Positions 1 to 6,887 of a stretch of 15,787 nucleotides of DNA are shown piece after piece. The notes under the pieces are model-generated. The model was not told where the DNA came from. It saw nothing but the letters and a program-made list of their open reading frames with translations, and did no database searches. Source of the DNA: Lachnobacterium bovis (GTDB taxonomy: Bacteria > Bacillota > Clostridia > Lachnospirales > Lachnospiraceae); NCBI RefSeq assembly GCF_900111325.1, contig NZ_FOGW01000032.1, positions 1 to 15,787 on the forward strand. The letters run 5' to 3'. Both the position numbers and the translations under genes were made by a program. Within the stretch, counting starts at the first letter, position 1, and the number at the start of each line of letters is the position of its first letter.

Positions 1-162
1 TTTTGGTGCAGAGGATATTATGTAGACACTGTAGGAAAAAATGCGAAGAAAATTCAAGAGTATATTCAGAATCAGTTAAAAGAAGATTTAGAATATGATC
101 AAATGACACTGAAGGAATATGTAGACCCGTTTACGGGTGAGCCGGTAAAGCAAAACAAATAA
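1..162 (+). CDS. tnpA: IS200/IS605-family transposase TnpA, C-terminal fragment (cut by window edge)
   Basis: Frame 1 is open from the first base to a TAA at 160-162, giving 53 residues with no start in the window. It begins FWCRGYYVDTVGKNAKKIQ and continues EYIQNQLKED, which is the typical C-terminal part of Y1 HUH single-strand transposases of the IS200/IS605 family. The tyrosine in the QEYIQNQ helix is, from family knowledge, the expected nucleophile that forms the 5'-phosphotyrosine link to single-stranded DNA. The HUH motif would lie upstream, outside the window. The following hairpin-rich DNA (163-300) fits the right end of such an element, which supports the call. The gene looks intact as far as it can be seen. 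Whether the full element is active cannot be judged. Confidence 0.88.
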   Translation, partial: FWCRGYYVDTVGKNAKKIQEYIQNQLKEDLEYDQMTLKEYVDPFTGEPVKQNK

Positions 163-290
163 AAAGAGCCCATGGGGCTCAGTAGGGAAATGATGTTGCG
201 GCTGGCGAACCTTTCGACGAGTCTTTAGACTCAGTGCCGGTAATATGCCCTTATAGGGCAAGAGCAAACCACCGGCTAAGCCGGTGGTGC
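163..290 (+). repeat. Hairpin cluster at the IS right end
   Basis: Four clear stem-loops follow the tnpA stop. (1) GAGCCC/GGGCTC at 166-180 with a 3-nt loop. (2) GAGTC/GACTC at 219-232 with a TTTA loop. (3) GCCC/GGGC at 247-259 with a TTATA loop. (4) ACCACCGGC/GCCGGTGGT at 268-288 with a TAA loop. In addition GCCGGT at 236-241 can pair with ACCGGC at 271-276, competing with hairpin 4. Hairpin 4 is the likely TnpA-binding right-end structure. The others may fold in RNA transcribed through the end of tnpA. Confidence 0.7.
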
Positions 291-347
291 TGATTATTTA
301 TGTTTGAAAAATAATTATATATCATAATCACGAAAGAGAGGATAAAG

Positions 348-2996
348 ATGAGTAAAGAATTAAATAAGACTTATGATCCAAAAGATATTGAAGATCGTCT
401 TTACAAAAAATGGGAAGATAATGGATGTTTTCACGCAGAAGTAGATAGAAGTAAGAAACCATTTACAATTGTTATGCCACCACCAAATATTACTGGCCAA
501 TTGCATATGGGACACGCACTTGATAATACAATGCAAGATATCTTAATCAGATATAAAAGAATGCAAGGATATAATGCATTATGGCAGCCAGGAACAGATC
601 ATGCATCAATTGCAACAGAAGTTAAAGTTATTAAAGCTTTAAAAGAGCAAGGTATTGATAAGAATGATTTAACAAGAGAAGAATTCCTTGAAAAATGTTG
701 GGAGTGGAGAAAAGAGTACGGCGGAAGAATCATCAACCAGCTTAAGAAAATGGGCTCTTCAGCAGATTGGGAAAGAGAACGTTTTACAATGGATGAAGGT
801 TGTTCAAGAGCTGTAAAACATGTTTTCGTTAAATTATTTGATAATGGATATATTTATAAAGGATCAAGAATTGTTAACTGGTGTCCAGTTTGTAAAACAT
901 CAATTTCTGATGCTGAAGTTGAACATGAAGAGCAGGATGGATTTTTCTGGCACATCAATTATCCAGTAGTTGGTGAAGAAGGAAGATTTGTGGAAATTGC
1001 TACAACACGTCCAGAAACATTATTTGGAGATACAGCAGTAGCAGTTAATCCAAACGATGAGAGATACAAAGATATTATTGGTAAGACTTTACAGCTTCCA
1101 TGTACAGATAGAGAAATTCCAGTAATCGCAGATTCATATGTAGATAAAGAGTTTGGAACAGGTTGTGTTAAGATTACACCTGCACATGATCCTAACGATT
1201 TCGAAGTTGGTAAACGTCATAACTTAGAAGAAATCGTAGTAATTAATGATGATGCTACAATGAACGCTAAAGCTGGAAAATACGCAGGAATGGATCGTTA
1301 TGAATGCAGAAAAGCTTTAGTAAAAGATTTAGAAGAAATGGGATTACTTGTTAAAGTTGTTCCACATTCACACAACGTAGGAACACATGATAGATGTGGA
1401 ACTACAGTAGAGCCAATGATTAAAAAACAATGGTTCGTTAAGATGGATGAATTAATCAAACCAGCTGTTGAAGGAGTAAAGAGCGGAGAAATCGAATTAC
1501 TTCCAAAACGTATGGACAAAACATATTTTAACTGGACAGATAATATCAGAGATTGGTGCATTTCAAGACAGTTATGGTGGGGACACCAGATTCCAGCTTA
1601 TTACTGTGAAGATTGTGGAGAAATGGTTGTATCAGAAGAGAAGGTTACAACTTGTCCAAAATGTGGTAAAAACCATATGGTACAAGATCCAGATACATTA
1701 GATACATGGTTCTCATCAGCATTATGGCCATTCTCAACATTAGGTTGGCCAGATAATACAGAAGATTTAGATTATTTCTATCCAAATGATGTATTAGTAA
1801 CAGGATATGATATTATTTTCTTCTGGGTTATCAGAATGATTTTCTCAGGATATGCACAGATGAAAGAGGCACCATTTAAGACTGTATTATTCCATGGATT
1901 AGTAAGAGATTCACAAGGAAGAAAGATGTCTAAATCATTAGGAAACGGAATTGATCCGCTTGAAGTAATTGATAAATATGGTGCTGATGCTCTTAGACTT
2001 ACATTAATTACAGGTAACGCGCCTGGTAATGATATGAGATTCTATTGGGAAAGAGTAGAAGCTTCTAGAAACTTTGCTAATAAAGTATGGAACGCATCAA
2101 GATTTATCATGATGAACTTAGATGGTTTTGAAGTTACAACTCCAAAGAAAGAAGACTTAAGAAGTGCAGATAAATGGATTTTATCTAAATTTAACACATT
2201 AGCAAAAGATGTTACAGAAAACCTAGATAAATTCGAATTAGGTATCGCAGTTCAAAAAGTACATGATTTCATTTGGGAAGAATTCTGTGATTGGTATATC
2301 GAAATTGCTAAAGTTCGTACATACAAAAAAGATGAAGACAAGGTATCTGCAAATGCTGCATTATGGACATTAAAGAAAGTATTAATTGATTCACTTAAAT
2401 TATTACATCCATATATGCCATTCATCACAGAAGAAATTTTCTGTACAATTCAGTCAGATGAAGATACAATTATGCTTTCACAGTGGCCTAAATATGATGA
2501 AGAATATAACTTCCCAGTTGAGGAAGAAGCAATTGAGCGTTGTAAAGACCTTGTAAAAGGAATTAGAAATGTAAGAACTCAAATGGAAGTTCCACCATCA
2601 AGAAAAGCTAAAATCATAATTGTTTCTGAAAATGAAGCAGTAGAAAAAATCTTTGAAGAAAATAAAGAAGTATACGTAAACCTTGCATTTGCAAGTGAAA
2701 TTTTAGTTCAGGCTAATAAAGATGGTGTAGCTGAAGATGCTGTATCTGTTGTAATTCCAGATGCAACAGTTTACTTACCTCTTGAAGACTTAGTTGATTT
2801 CGAAAAAGAAAAAGAGAGACTAAATAAAGAAAAAGAAAAATTAGCTAAAGAACTTAAACGTTCAAAGGGTATGCTTTCAAATGAAAAATTTGTAAATAAT
2901 GCAAAACCTGAGAAGGTTCAAGAAGAAAGAGAAAAATTAGCTAAATATGAGCAAATGATGGCACAAGTTGAAGAACGTTTAGCTCAGATGAAATAG
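348..2996 (+). CDS. valS: Valyl-tRNA synthetase
   Basis: Class I aminoacyl-tRNA synthetase that charges tRNA-Val with valine in the cytoplasm. The 882-residue length is typical for bacterial ValRS. Visible motifs are PPPNITGQLHMGHALD with the HIGH-type signature HMGH at residues 53-56, the CP1 editing-domain motif TTRPETLFGDTA at 219-230, and the KMSKS loop at 526-530 in GRKMSKSLGNGIDP. A zinc-knuckle-like pattern (Cys420, Cys423, Cys436, Cys439) lies in the catalytic insertion. The WCISRQLWWGHQIPAYYC segment and a C-terminal coiled-coil arm rich in Lys and Glu (about 805-882) are characteristic of ValRS rather than IleRS or LeuRS. The start is the ATG preceded by GAGAGGAT at 335-342. A terminator follows 24 bases after the stop. 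The IS200-type element ends only about 50 bp upstream, and no T-box leader is present in the window. Confidence 0.98.
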   Translation: MSKELNKTYDPKDIEDRLYKKWEDNGCFHAEVDRSKKPFTIVMPPPNITGQLHMGHALDNTMQDILIRYKRMQGYNALWQPGTDHASIATEVKVIKALKEQGIDKNDLTREEFLEKCWEWRKEYGGRIINQLKKMGSSADWERERFTMDEGCSRAVKHVFVKLFDNGYIYKGSRIVNWCPVCKTSISDAEVEHEEQDGFFWHINYPVVGEEGRFVEIATTRPETLFGDTAVAVNPNDERYKDIIGKTLQLPCTDREIPVIADSYVDKEFGTGCVKITPAHDPNDFEVGKRHNLEEIVVINDDATMNAKAGKYAGMDRYECRKALVKDLEEMGLLVKVVPHSHNVGTHDRCGTTVEPMIKKQWFVKMDELIKPAVEGVKSGEIELLPKRMDKTYFNWTDNIRDWCISRQLWWGHQIPAYYCEDCGEMVVSEEKVTTCPKCGKNHMVQDPDTLDTWFSSALWPFSTLGWPDNTEDLDYFYPNDVLVTGYDIIFFWVIRMIFSGYAQMKEAPFKTVLFHGLVRDSQGRKMSKSLGNGIDPLEVIDKYGADALRLTLITGNAPGNDMRFYWERVEASRNFANKVWNASRFIMMNLDGFEVTTPKKEDLRSADKWILSKFNTLAKDVTENLDKFELGIAVQKVHDFIWEEFCDWYIEIAKVRTYKKDEDKVSANAALWTLKKVLIDSLKLLHPYMPFITEEIFCTIQSDEDTIMLSQWPKYDEEYNFPVEEEAIERCKDLVKGIRNVRTQMEVPPSRKAKIIIVSENEAVEKIFEENKEVYVNLAFASEILVQANKDGVAEDAVSVVIPDATVYLPLEDLVDFEKEKERLNKEKEKLAKELKRSKGMLSNEKFVNNAKPEKVQEEREKLAKYEQMMAQVEERLAQMK

Positions 2997-3020
2997 TTAA
3001 GTTAAGATAACATAATTGTT

Positions 3021-3056
3021 AATGACCATGCTTCGTATGAAGTATGGTCATTTTCT
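3021..3056 (+). terminator. Intrinsic terminator after valS
   Basis: A 13-bp stem (AATGACCATGCTT at 3021-3033 with AAGTATGGTCATT at 3040-3052, one G-U pair) with the 6-nt loop CGTATG is followed by a short, weak T run (TTTTCT). It lies between the valS stop and the next gene and should separate the two transcripts. Confidence 0.8.
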
Positions 3057-3090
3057 ATTGCTTAGAACACTTTATTAAAAAGCAAATTTT

Positions 3091-3098
3091 GCCGAAAA
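3091..3098 (+). promoter_or_regulatory. Possible sigma-28-type -10 element upstream of the FapA-family gene
   Basis: GCCGAAAA matches 6 of 8 positions of the GCCGATAT consensus for the flagellar sigma factor (SigD/FliA). The nearest TAAA is at 3076-3079, only 11 bp upstream, whereas about 14-16 bp is usual, so the -35 does not fit. It is noted only because the downstream gene belongs to a family named for a flagellar assembly protein. A small hairpin (AGGTG 3107-3111 with CACCT 3121-3125) follows in the leader. Weak call. Confidence 0.2.
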
Positions 3099-3169
3099 AG
3101 TAAGTAAGGTGCTGTGGGTACACCTAAGGGCAACTGATAACCAATAGATAGTAGGGAGCAATAAAGCAT

Positions 3170-4570
3170 ATGGCAGATGTAAAAGCAAAGAAAGATAGAA
3201 AAAAACCAGTAGTAAGGGTTTCATATAACGAAATGGAAGCTTTTATGATGCTTCCAGTGCTTGAAGGCGAAGAAGAACCTTATACTTTAGATGAAATCAA
3301 TACAGCTTTAGAACGAGCAGGTGTAAAAAGCGGTATAAAAACTGATTTATTAGAGCAGATTGTTATTGATCAATCATGTGGATATGAACATTTAATAGCA
3401 GAAGGAACAGAAGCCGTTGACGGAATAGATGGCTATTTTGAGTATAATTTTAATACAGACTTAAATAGACGACCTACTATTCGCCCAGATGGATCGGTAG
3501 ATTATTGGAGTATTCATTTGGTTGAAATAGTTGAAGAAGGTCAGGTGCTTGCGATATATCATGAGCCAGTTCAAGGAAGCAATGGTATGTCAGTAAAAGG
3601 TAAATTAAGAAAAGCAAAAAGGGGAAGACCATTGCCACCACTTAAAGGAAAAGGTTTTGATAAATCAGAGGATGGTTTAGTATATACTTCACAAATTGAT
3701 GGTAAGATTGATATGAAAAACGGACGAATCAATATTGTTCCGGTTTATGAAGTATACGGCAATGCGGATTTATCTACAGGAAATATTGATTTTAACGGAG
3801 ATGTAATTGTACACGGAAATGTTACTACAGGAATCTCTATTAAAGCGCAAGGTAGTATAACGGTAGATGGAGTTGTGGAAGCAAGCAGAATAGAAGCAAA
3901 TAAAGATATTGTTTTACGTGGAGGTGTACTCGGGAAAAAAAGAGGTGTAGTGTCGGCAAAAGGCTGTATTTATGCTAAATTTTTTGAGTATGCAAATGTA
4001 GAGGCTTGTGGTTTTATAGAAGCTGATTCTTTTTTAGATTGCAATGTTTTTTGCGAAGATGAAGTTAAGTTAAATGGAAAAAAAGGTAGCATAATAGGTG
4101 GTAAAACTGAGGCTATTAAAGGAATAACAGCAAATGTTTTAGGAAATGAAAGTTACAAAAAAACTTCGATTCAAGTGGGAATAGGAGTAGAATTATTAAA
4201 ACGAGTTAATAATGCAGAAAATGAATTGTTAGAGGTACAATCTTTAGTTGATAAACTTACGGAAGGAATTCGACAATTTGATGAATTAGGAAAAGAAAAA
4301 AATGTTGATGTAAAAAAAGACGAGCGAAGAGTAGCTTTAGTAAGAGCTAAAATTGCTAAAACAGCTGATTTAAATATTTGTAAAGAAAAAGTAGAATATG
4401 TTCATAAATTGCTTGAAAAAGCAAAAGGTGCAGATATAAAAATCACTAAAAAAGTATTTCCAGGTTCAAAAGTTATGATAGATAGTTTAGTTGTAATTGT
4501 AAAAGATGAACAAAACGGAGTGAATTTTGTAATAAATGAAGAAAACAATTTAGTAATGTATCCAATATAA
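3170..4570 (+). CDS. FapA-family (DUF342) beta-helix protein
   Basis: A 466-residue protein with the layout of the FapA/DUF342 family: an N-terminal domain (about 1-185) with the motif YHEPVQGSNGMSVKGK, then a right-handed parallel beta-helix (about 190-330) made of short hydrophobic/glycine strands such as GNADLSTGNIDFNGDVIVHG and GSITVDGVVEASRIEANKDI. A charged coiled coil follows (about 340-425), then a small beta-rich tail. It has no signal peptide or membrane segment, so it is probably cytoplasmic. The family is named after a Vibrio flagellar assembly protein, but many Clostridia carry members outside flagellar loci. No flagellar gene lies nearby, so the role here is unknown. The start is the ATG at 3170 with AGGGAG at 3153-3158, spaced 11 nt. 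It appears monocistronic, flanked by terminators on both sides. Confidence 0.85.
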   Translation: MADVKAKKDRKKPVVRVSYNEMEAFMMLPVLEGEEEPYTLDEINTALERAGVKSGIKTDLLEQIVIDQSCGYEHLIAEGTEAVDGIDGYFEYNFNTDLNRRPTIRPDGSVDYWSIHLVEIVEEGQVLAIYHEPVQGSNGMSVKGKLRKAKRGRPLPPLKGKGFDKSEDGLVYTSQIDGKIDMKNGRINIVPVYEVYGNADLSTGNIDFNGDVIVHGNVTTGISIKAQGSITVDGVVEASRIEANKDIVLRGGVLGKKRGVVSAKGCIYAKFFEYANVEACGFIEADSFLDCNVFCEDEVKLNGKKGSIIGGKTEAIKGITANVLGNESYKKTSIQVGIGVELLKRVNNAENELLEVQSLVDKLTEGIRQFDELGKEKNVDVKKDERRVALVRAKIAKTADLNICKEKVEYVHKLLEKAKGADIKITKKVFPGSKVMIDSLVVIVKDEQNGVNFVINEENNLVMYPI

Positions 4571-4604
4571 TTTAAATTTTATAAAAAAATATTTGGAATA
4601 ATTG

Positions 4605-4640
4605 AGCCACTATATTATAATAAAGATAGTGGCTTTTTTT
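4605..4640 (+). terminator. Intrinsic terminator after the FapA-family gene
   Basis: A perfect 9-bp stem AGCCACTAT (4605-4613) with ATAGTGGCT (4626-4634) is followed directly by a T7 tract (4634-4640). It starts 34 bases after the upstream stop codon. Confidence 0.92.
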
Positions 4641-4655
4641 GTGGCCAAAAATATA

Positions 4656-4683
4656 TTGTAGATTAAGCAGTACTTAATATAAA
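4656..4683 (+). promoter_or_regulatory. Candidate promoter for the small peptide/TPR gene pair
   Basis: TTGTAG (4656-4661) and TATAAA (4678-4683) are separated by 16 bp, about 40 bases upstream of the 47-codon gene and just after the preceding terminator. The -35 match is only moderate, and AT-rich sequence makes chance matches common. Confidence 0.35.
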
Positions 4684-4722
4684 TAAGAATTAAAATTTTA
4701 GTAAGTATATTCGGAGGATAAA

Positions 4723-4866
4723 ATGATTAAATTAGAAGAAGAATTAAAAAATTTTCAACCAAGTTTAGAAGTAGATGAAGTAGAAGATGTAATCCAAAAT
4801 CATGATTTAACAGATGTTGCTGATATTATCACTGAAATTTTGCAAGAAGCAAAAGAGAATAGATAA
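4723..4866 (+). CDS. Small acidic hypothetical protein (47 aa)
   Basis: The ATG at 4723 is preceded by a strong GGAGG (4713-4717, 5-nt spacing) and opens a 47-codon frame ending in TAA at 4864-4866. The product begins MIKLEEELKNFQPSLEVDEV and ends AKENR. It is acidic, has no membrane segment, and is predicted largely helical, with an LTDVADIITEILQ amphipathic stretch. It stops 18 bases before the TPR gene, with no terminator between them, so the two are probably co-transcribed. I do not recognise a family. The good ribosome binding site, the position directly after a terminator and protein-like composition argue that it is real. An interaction with the downstream TPR protein is possible but is only inferred from adjacency. 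Confidence 0.7.
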   Translation: MIKLEEELKNFQPSLEVDEVEDVIQNHDLTDVADIITEILQEAKENR

Positions 4867-4884
4867 AGAAAAAGAGGGAAAGAC

Positions 4885-6333
4885 ATGATTTGTTATAAAT
4901 GCAGAAAAGATGCGCATGATGAAAAGGTATGTCCTTATTGCGGAACAAATTTAAAAATTTATTATAAAGTTAAAAACTTATCAAATATATACTATAATGA
5001 TGCTTTAGAGAAAGCAAAAATCAGAGATTTATCAGGCGCAGTTGTAAGTTTAAGAAGTAGTTTAAAGTTTAATAAATATAATATTCAAGCACGTAATTTA
5101 CTTGGGTTAATATATTTTGAGTTAGGTGAATTTGTCGATGCTTTATGTGAATGGGTAATTAGTAAGAATTACCAAAAAGAAGATAACTTAGCTAATAAAT
5201 ATTTAGCTGAAATCCAAGATAATCAAGGTAGATTAGAGGCAATAAGCAATACAATAAAAAAATACAACCAGGCATATAGTTTATGTGTAGAAGGCAATAT
5301 TGATATGGCTATTATTCAGCTTAAAAAATTAATTACTATGAATTACAAGATGGTTAAATCATATCAATTGTTAGCACTTATATATATGAAGGAAGAAAAG
5401 TATGATCAGGCCAAAAAAATATTACGTGAAGCACAAAAGATAGATACTGACAATCCTTTGACCTCAAGATATATCAAGATTGCATTAAGAGAATTAAAGA
5501 AAAAACCAAGAGTAAAGAAGCACTCAAATGATACAATTACATACATGGAAGGAAATGATAAGATAATCCGTCCAAGAAGATTCCAATATTACTCAGTGGG
5601 TAGTTCGCTTTTATACTTAATTATGGGACTAGTATTAGGCACTTTAGCTGTAGCATTTTTATTATTACCTAATGCTCAAAAGAATGCTAATACAGAAACT
5701 AATCAAAAATTAAAGTCAGCGAATGAAACAGTTTCTACCAAAGAGGGTGAGATTACTTCATTAAAAAGCAAAATTAAAGAGTTAGAAAATAAATTAAAAA
5801 CTGATGGTTCGACAGCAGACCAAATGCAAAATACAAAGAATACATATGAATCTTTATTGAATGCTTATGTAATGTATACAGGAAAAGATTATGTTGGAGC
5901 AGGTGATTTATTAGCGGGAATAGATACTAAGTATTTATCAGAAAATGCAGTTAATACATATAATACAATTAATGCACAAATCGGAGAGTCATATATGAAT
6001 ACGCTTTTTGCACAAGGAACTAATTCATATAGAAAAAATGATTATCAAGGTGCAATCACTAATTTATTAAAAGTAGTTAACAGAGATCCTGCATATAAAG
6101 CGGGTGATGCATCATTCTATTTAGCTCAGGCATATGGAAAAGCAGGTGATATTCCTTCAGCACAAAAATATTATCAATATATTATGGATACATTCCCAGC
6201 AACTAAGAAAGCATCAGTTGCTAAGAATTTCATGATGACTCATCCGGCAGCGCCTCAACCAGCTGCAGATCCAAATGCACAGCAACAGCAAGCGGATCCA
6301 AACGCACAGCAACAACAACCTGTAACACAATAG
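4885..6333 (+). CDS. Zinc-ribbon and TPR membrane protein
   Basis: A 482-residue protein with a mosaic layout. An N-terminal zinc ribbon (Cys3, Cys6, Cys16, Cys19; CYKC and CPYCG) is followed by TPR-like helical pairs (about 36-105 and 125-200). A basic stretch (KKKPRVKK, RPRRF) leads into one membrane helix (about 239-262, SSLLYLIMGLVLGTLAVAFL). A coiled coil follows (about 270-305), then a second TPR block (about 310-455, including SYRKNDYQGAITNLLKVVNR). The tail is Pro/Ala/Gln-rich, with the unit ADPNAQQQQ occurring twice. Basic residues before the helix place the zinc ribbon and first TPR block inside the cell and the second TPR block outside. It is probably a scaffold joining cytoplasmic and surface partners; no enzymatic domain is seen. 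AGAGGG at 4873-4878 precedes the ATG by 6 nt. Proteins of this layout occur in Lachnospiraceae, with unknown function. Confidence 0.85.
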   Translation: MICYKCRKDAHDEKVCPYCGTNLKIYYKVKNLSNIYYNDALEKAKIRDLSGAVVSLRSSLKFNKYNIQARNLLGLIYFELGEFVDALCEWVISKNYQKEDNLANKYLAEIQDNQGRLEAISNTIKKYNQAYSLCVEGNIDMAIIQLKKLITMNYKMVKSYQLLALIYMKEEKYDQAKKILREAQKIDTDNPLTSRYIKIALRELKKKPRVKKHSNDTITYMEGNDKIIRPRRFQYYSVGSSLLYLIMGLVLGTLAVAFLLLPNAQKNANTETNQKLKSANETVSTKEGEITSLKSKIKELENKLKTDGSTADQMQNTKNTYESLLNAYVMYTGKDYVGAGDLLAGIDTKYLSENAVNTYNTINAQIGESYMNTLFAQGTNSYRKNDYQGAITNLLKVVNRDPAYKAGDASFYLAQAYGKAGDIPSAQKYYQYIMDTFPATKKASVAKNFMMTHPAAPQPAADPNAQQQQADPNAQQQQPVTQ

Positions 6334-6378
6334 GTTTGTGATTTATAGATATTTATATAAAAGTATATTATTGAAATG

Positions 6379-6418
6379 AAGGACTTTGTTTGGCGCTAGT
6401 CAAAGAAGTCCTTTTTTA
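6379..6418 (+). terminator. Intrinsic terminator after the TPR gene
   Basis: AAGGACTT (6379-6386) pairs with AAGTCCTT (6406-6413), and inner pairing around TTTG and CAAA extends the stem. A T6 run (6412-6417) follows. It lies 46 bases after the stop and directly abuts the terminal repeat of the decayed ISL3 element. Confidence 0.85.
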
Positions 6419-6420
6419 TA

Positions 6421-6443
6421 GGCTCTTTGTCAAGAGTTGGGGC
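6421..6443. repeat. Terminal inverted repeat of an ISL3-type element (single copy)
   Basis: The sequence starting GGCTCTTTGTCAAGAG and ending TTGGGGC matches the usual ISL3-family end type (GGCTCTT followed by a run of G). On the minus strand the remnant transposase frame runs towards it, so it is the 3' end of the element. I found no matching repeat of opposite orientation on the other side (6760-6887), so the element is truncated. Confidence 0.65.
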
Positions 6444-6544
6444 AAATTAAAAAATGACCAGTAATGAGAATTATATAAAATTTCATTCCTGGTTTTTCTT
6501 TTGCTTTTAACCATATAAGGATTAGTTTGCATCCGTGATACAAT

Positions 6545-6763
6545 TAGGCATTTGAGAATGGACAATCAAAGGCATTTAGTATATACTTCCCCAATTAGCC
6601 AGCATTGTAAGGGATGCATTCCGTTTGTATTGTCTTGCGAACTTTTTCTAAAGCCCAAGTAACATAGTGAACCACATGTAACTTATCTATTACAATAGTA
6701 GCGTTAGGGAGAAAGGTTCTAAACTTTACCCCCTAGGAAAAGTATAGAACCTTTTATTAGCTA
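6545..6763 (-). pseudogene. ISL3-family transposase remnant (internally deleted)
   Basis: The reverse strand reads, in one frame, GVKFRTFLPNATIVIDKLHV continuing to VHYVTWALEKVRKTIQ. This is the DDE-domain segment typical of ISL3 transposases (an NATIVIDRFHVV-like motif). A stop codon (TTA on the plus strand at 6595-6597) is followed in the same frame by LNAFDCPFSNA, which resembles the conserved C-terminal FDCPFSNG motif of the family, and then another stop. The N-terminal part and the stretches between the fragments are missing. This is a decayed, non-functional copy lying next to the exported-peptide operon. Confidence 0.7.
6712..6754. repeat. Long hairpin inside the ISL3 remnant
   Basis: A 16-position stem with one A-A mismatch (6712-6727 with 6739-6754; outer arms AAAGGTTCTA and TAGAACCTTT) encloses a loop containing CCTAGG. 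Only TATTAG follows, so there is no real T tract for an upstream-reading terminator. It overlaps the transposase remnant frame and may be a fold-back product of the deletion, or a terminator-like barrier in front of the next promoter. Confidence 0.6.
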
Positions 6764-6808
6764 TAAAAGATGTAATAGTAAAATGTATAAAAAATTCAAA
6801 CTAAAATA

Positions 6809-6837
6809 TTGACTTCCTATATATAAATGATTAAAAT
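6809..6837 (+). promoter_or_regulatory. Promoter of the exported-peptide/ABC operon
   Basis: TTGACT (6809-6814) and TAAAAT (6832-6837) are separated by exactly 17 bp, a close match to the vegetative sigma-A consensus. They lie 50 bases upstream of the start codon of the secreted peptide. The transcript would begin near 6844 and carry a short leader with AGGAGG at 6874-6879. Confidence 0.7.
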
Positions 6838-6887
6838 CTAAAGTGTAGGAAAAAATAAAATGAAAATTATATTAGGAGGTAATAGTT

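Larger units (their letters stand above)
1..300 (+). mobile_element. Right part of an IS200/IS605-family insertion sequence
   Basis: The element comprises the 3' part of tnpA (1-162) plus a noncoding right end with several hairpins, ending in a 9-bp stem of ACCACCGGC and GCCGGTGGT (268-288). Elements of this family lack terminal inverted repeats and are recognised by subterminal hairpins like this one, with cleavage a short distance 3' of the hairpin. The exact right boundary is not visible; about 300 is an estimate. The left end lies outside the window. Confidence 0.75.

Noticed and set aside
300..330. Promoter for valS at TTGAAA (304-309) and CATAAT (323-328)
   Set aside because: The spacing is only 13 bp, and no other combination near it is convincing.
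3100..3150. Riboswitch in the leader of the FapA-family gene
   Set aside because: I compared the sequence with what I remember of the c-di-GMP, preQ1, fluoride, ZTP, THF and manganese riboswitch cores and found no match; only one 5-bp stem is present.
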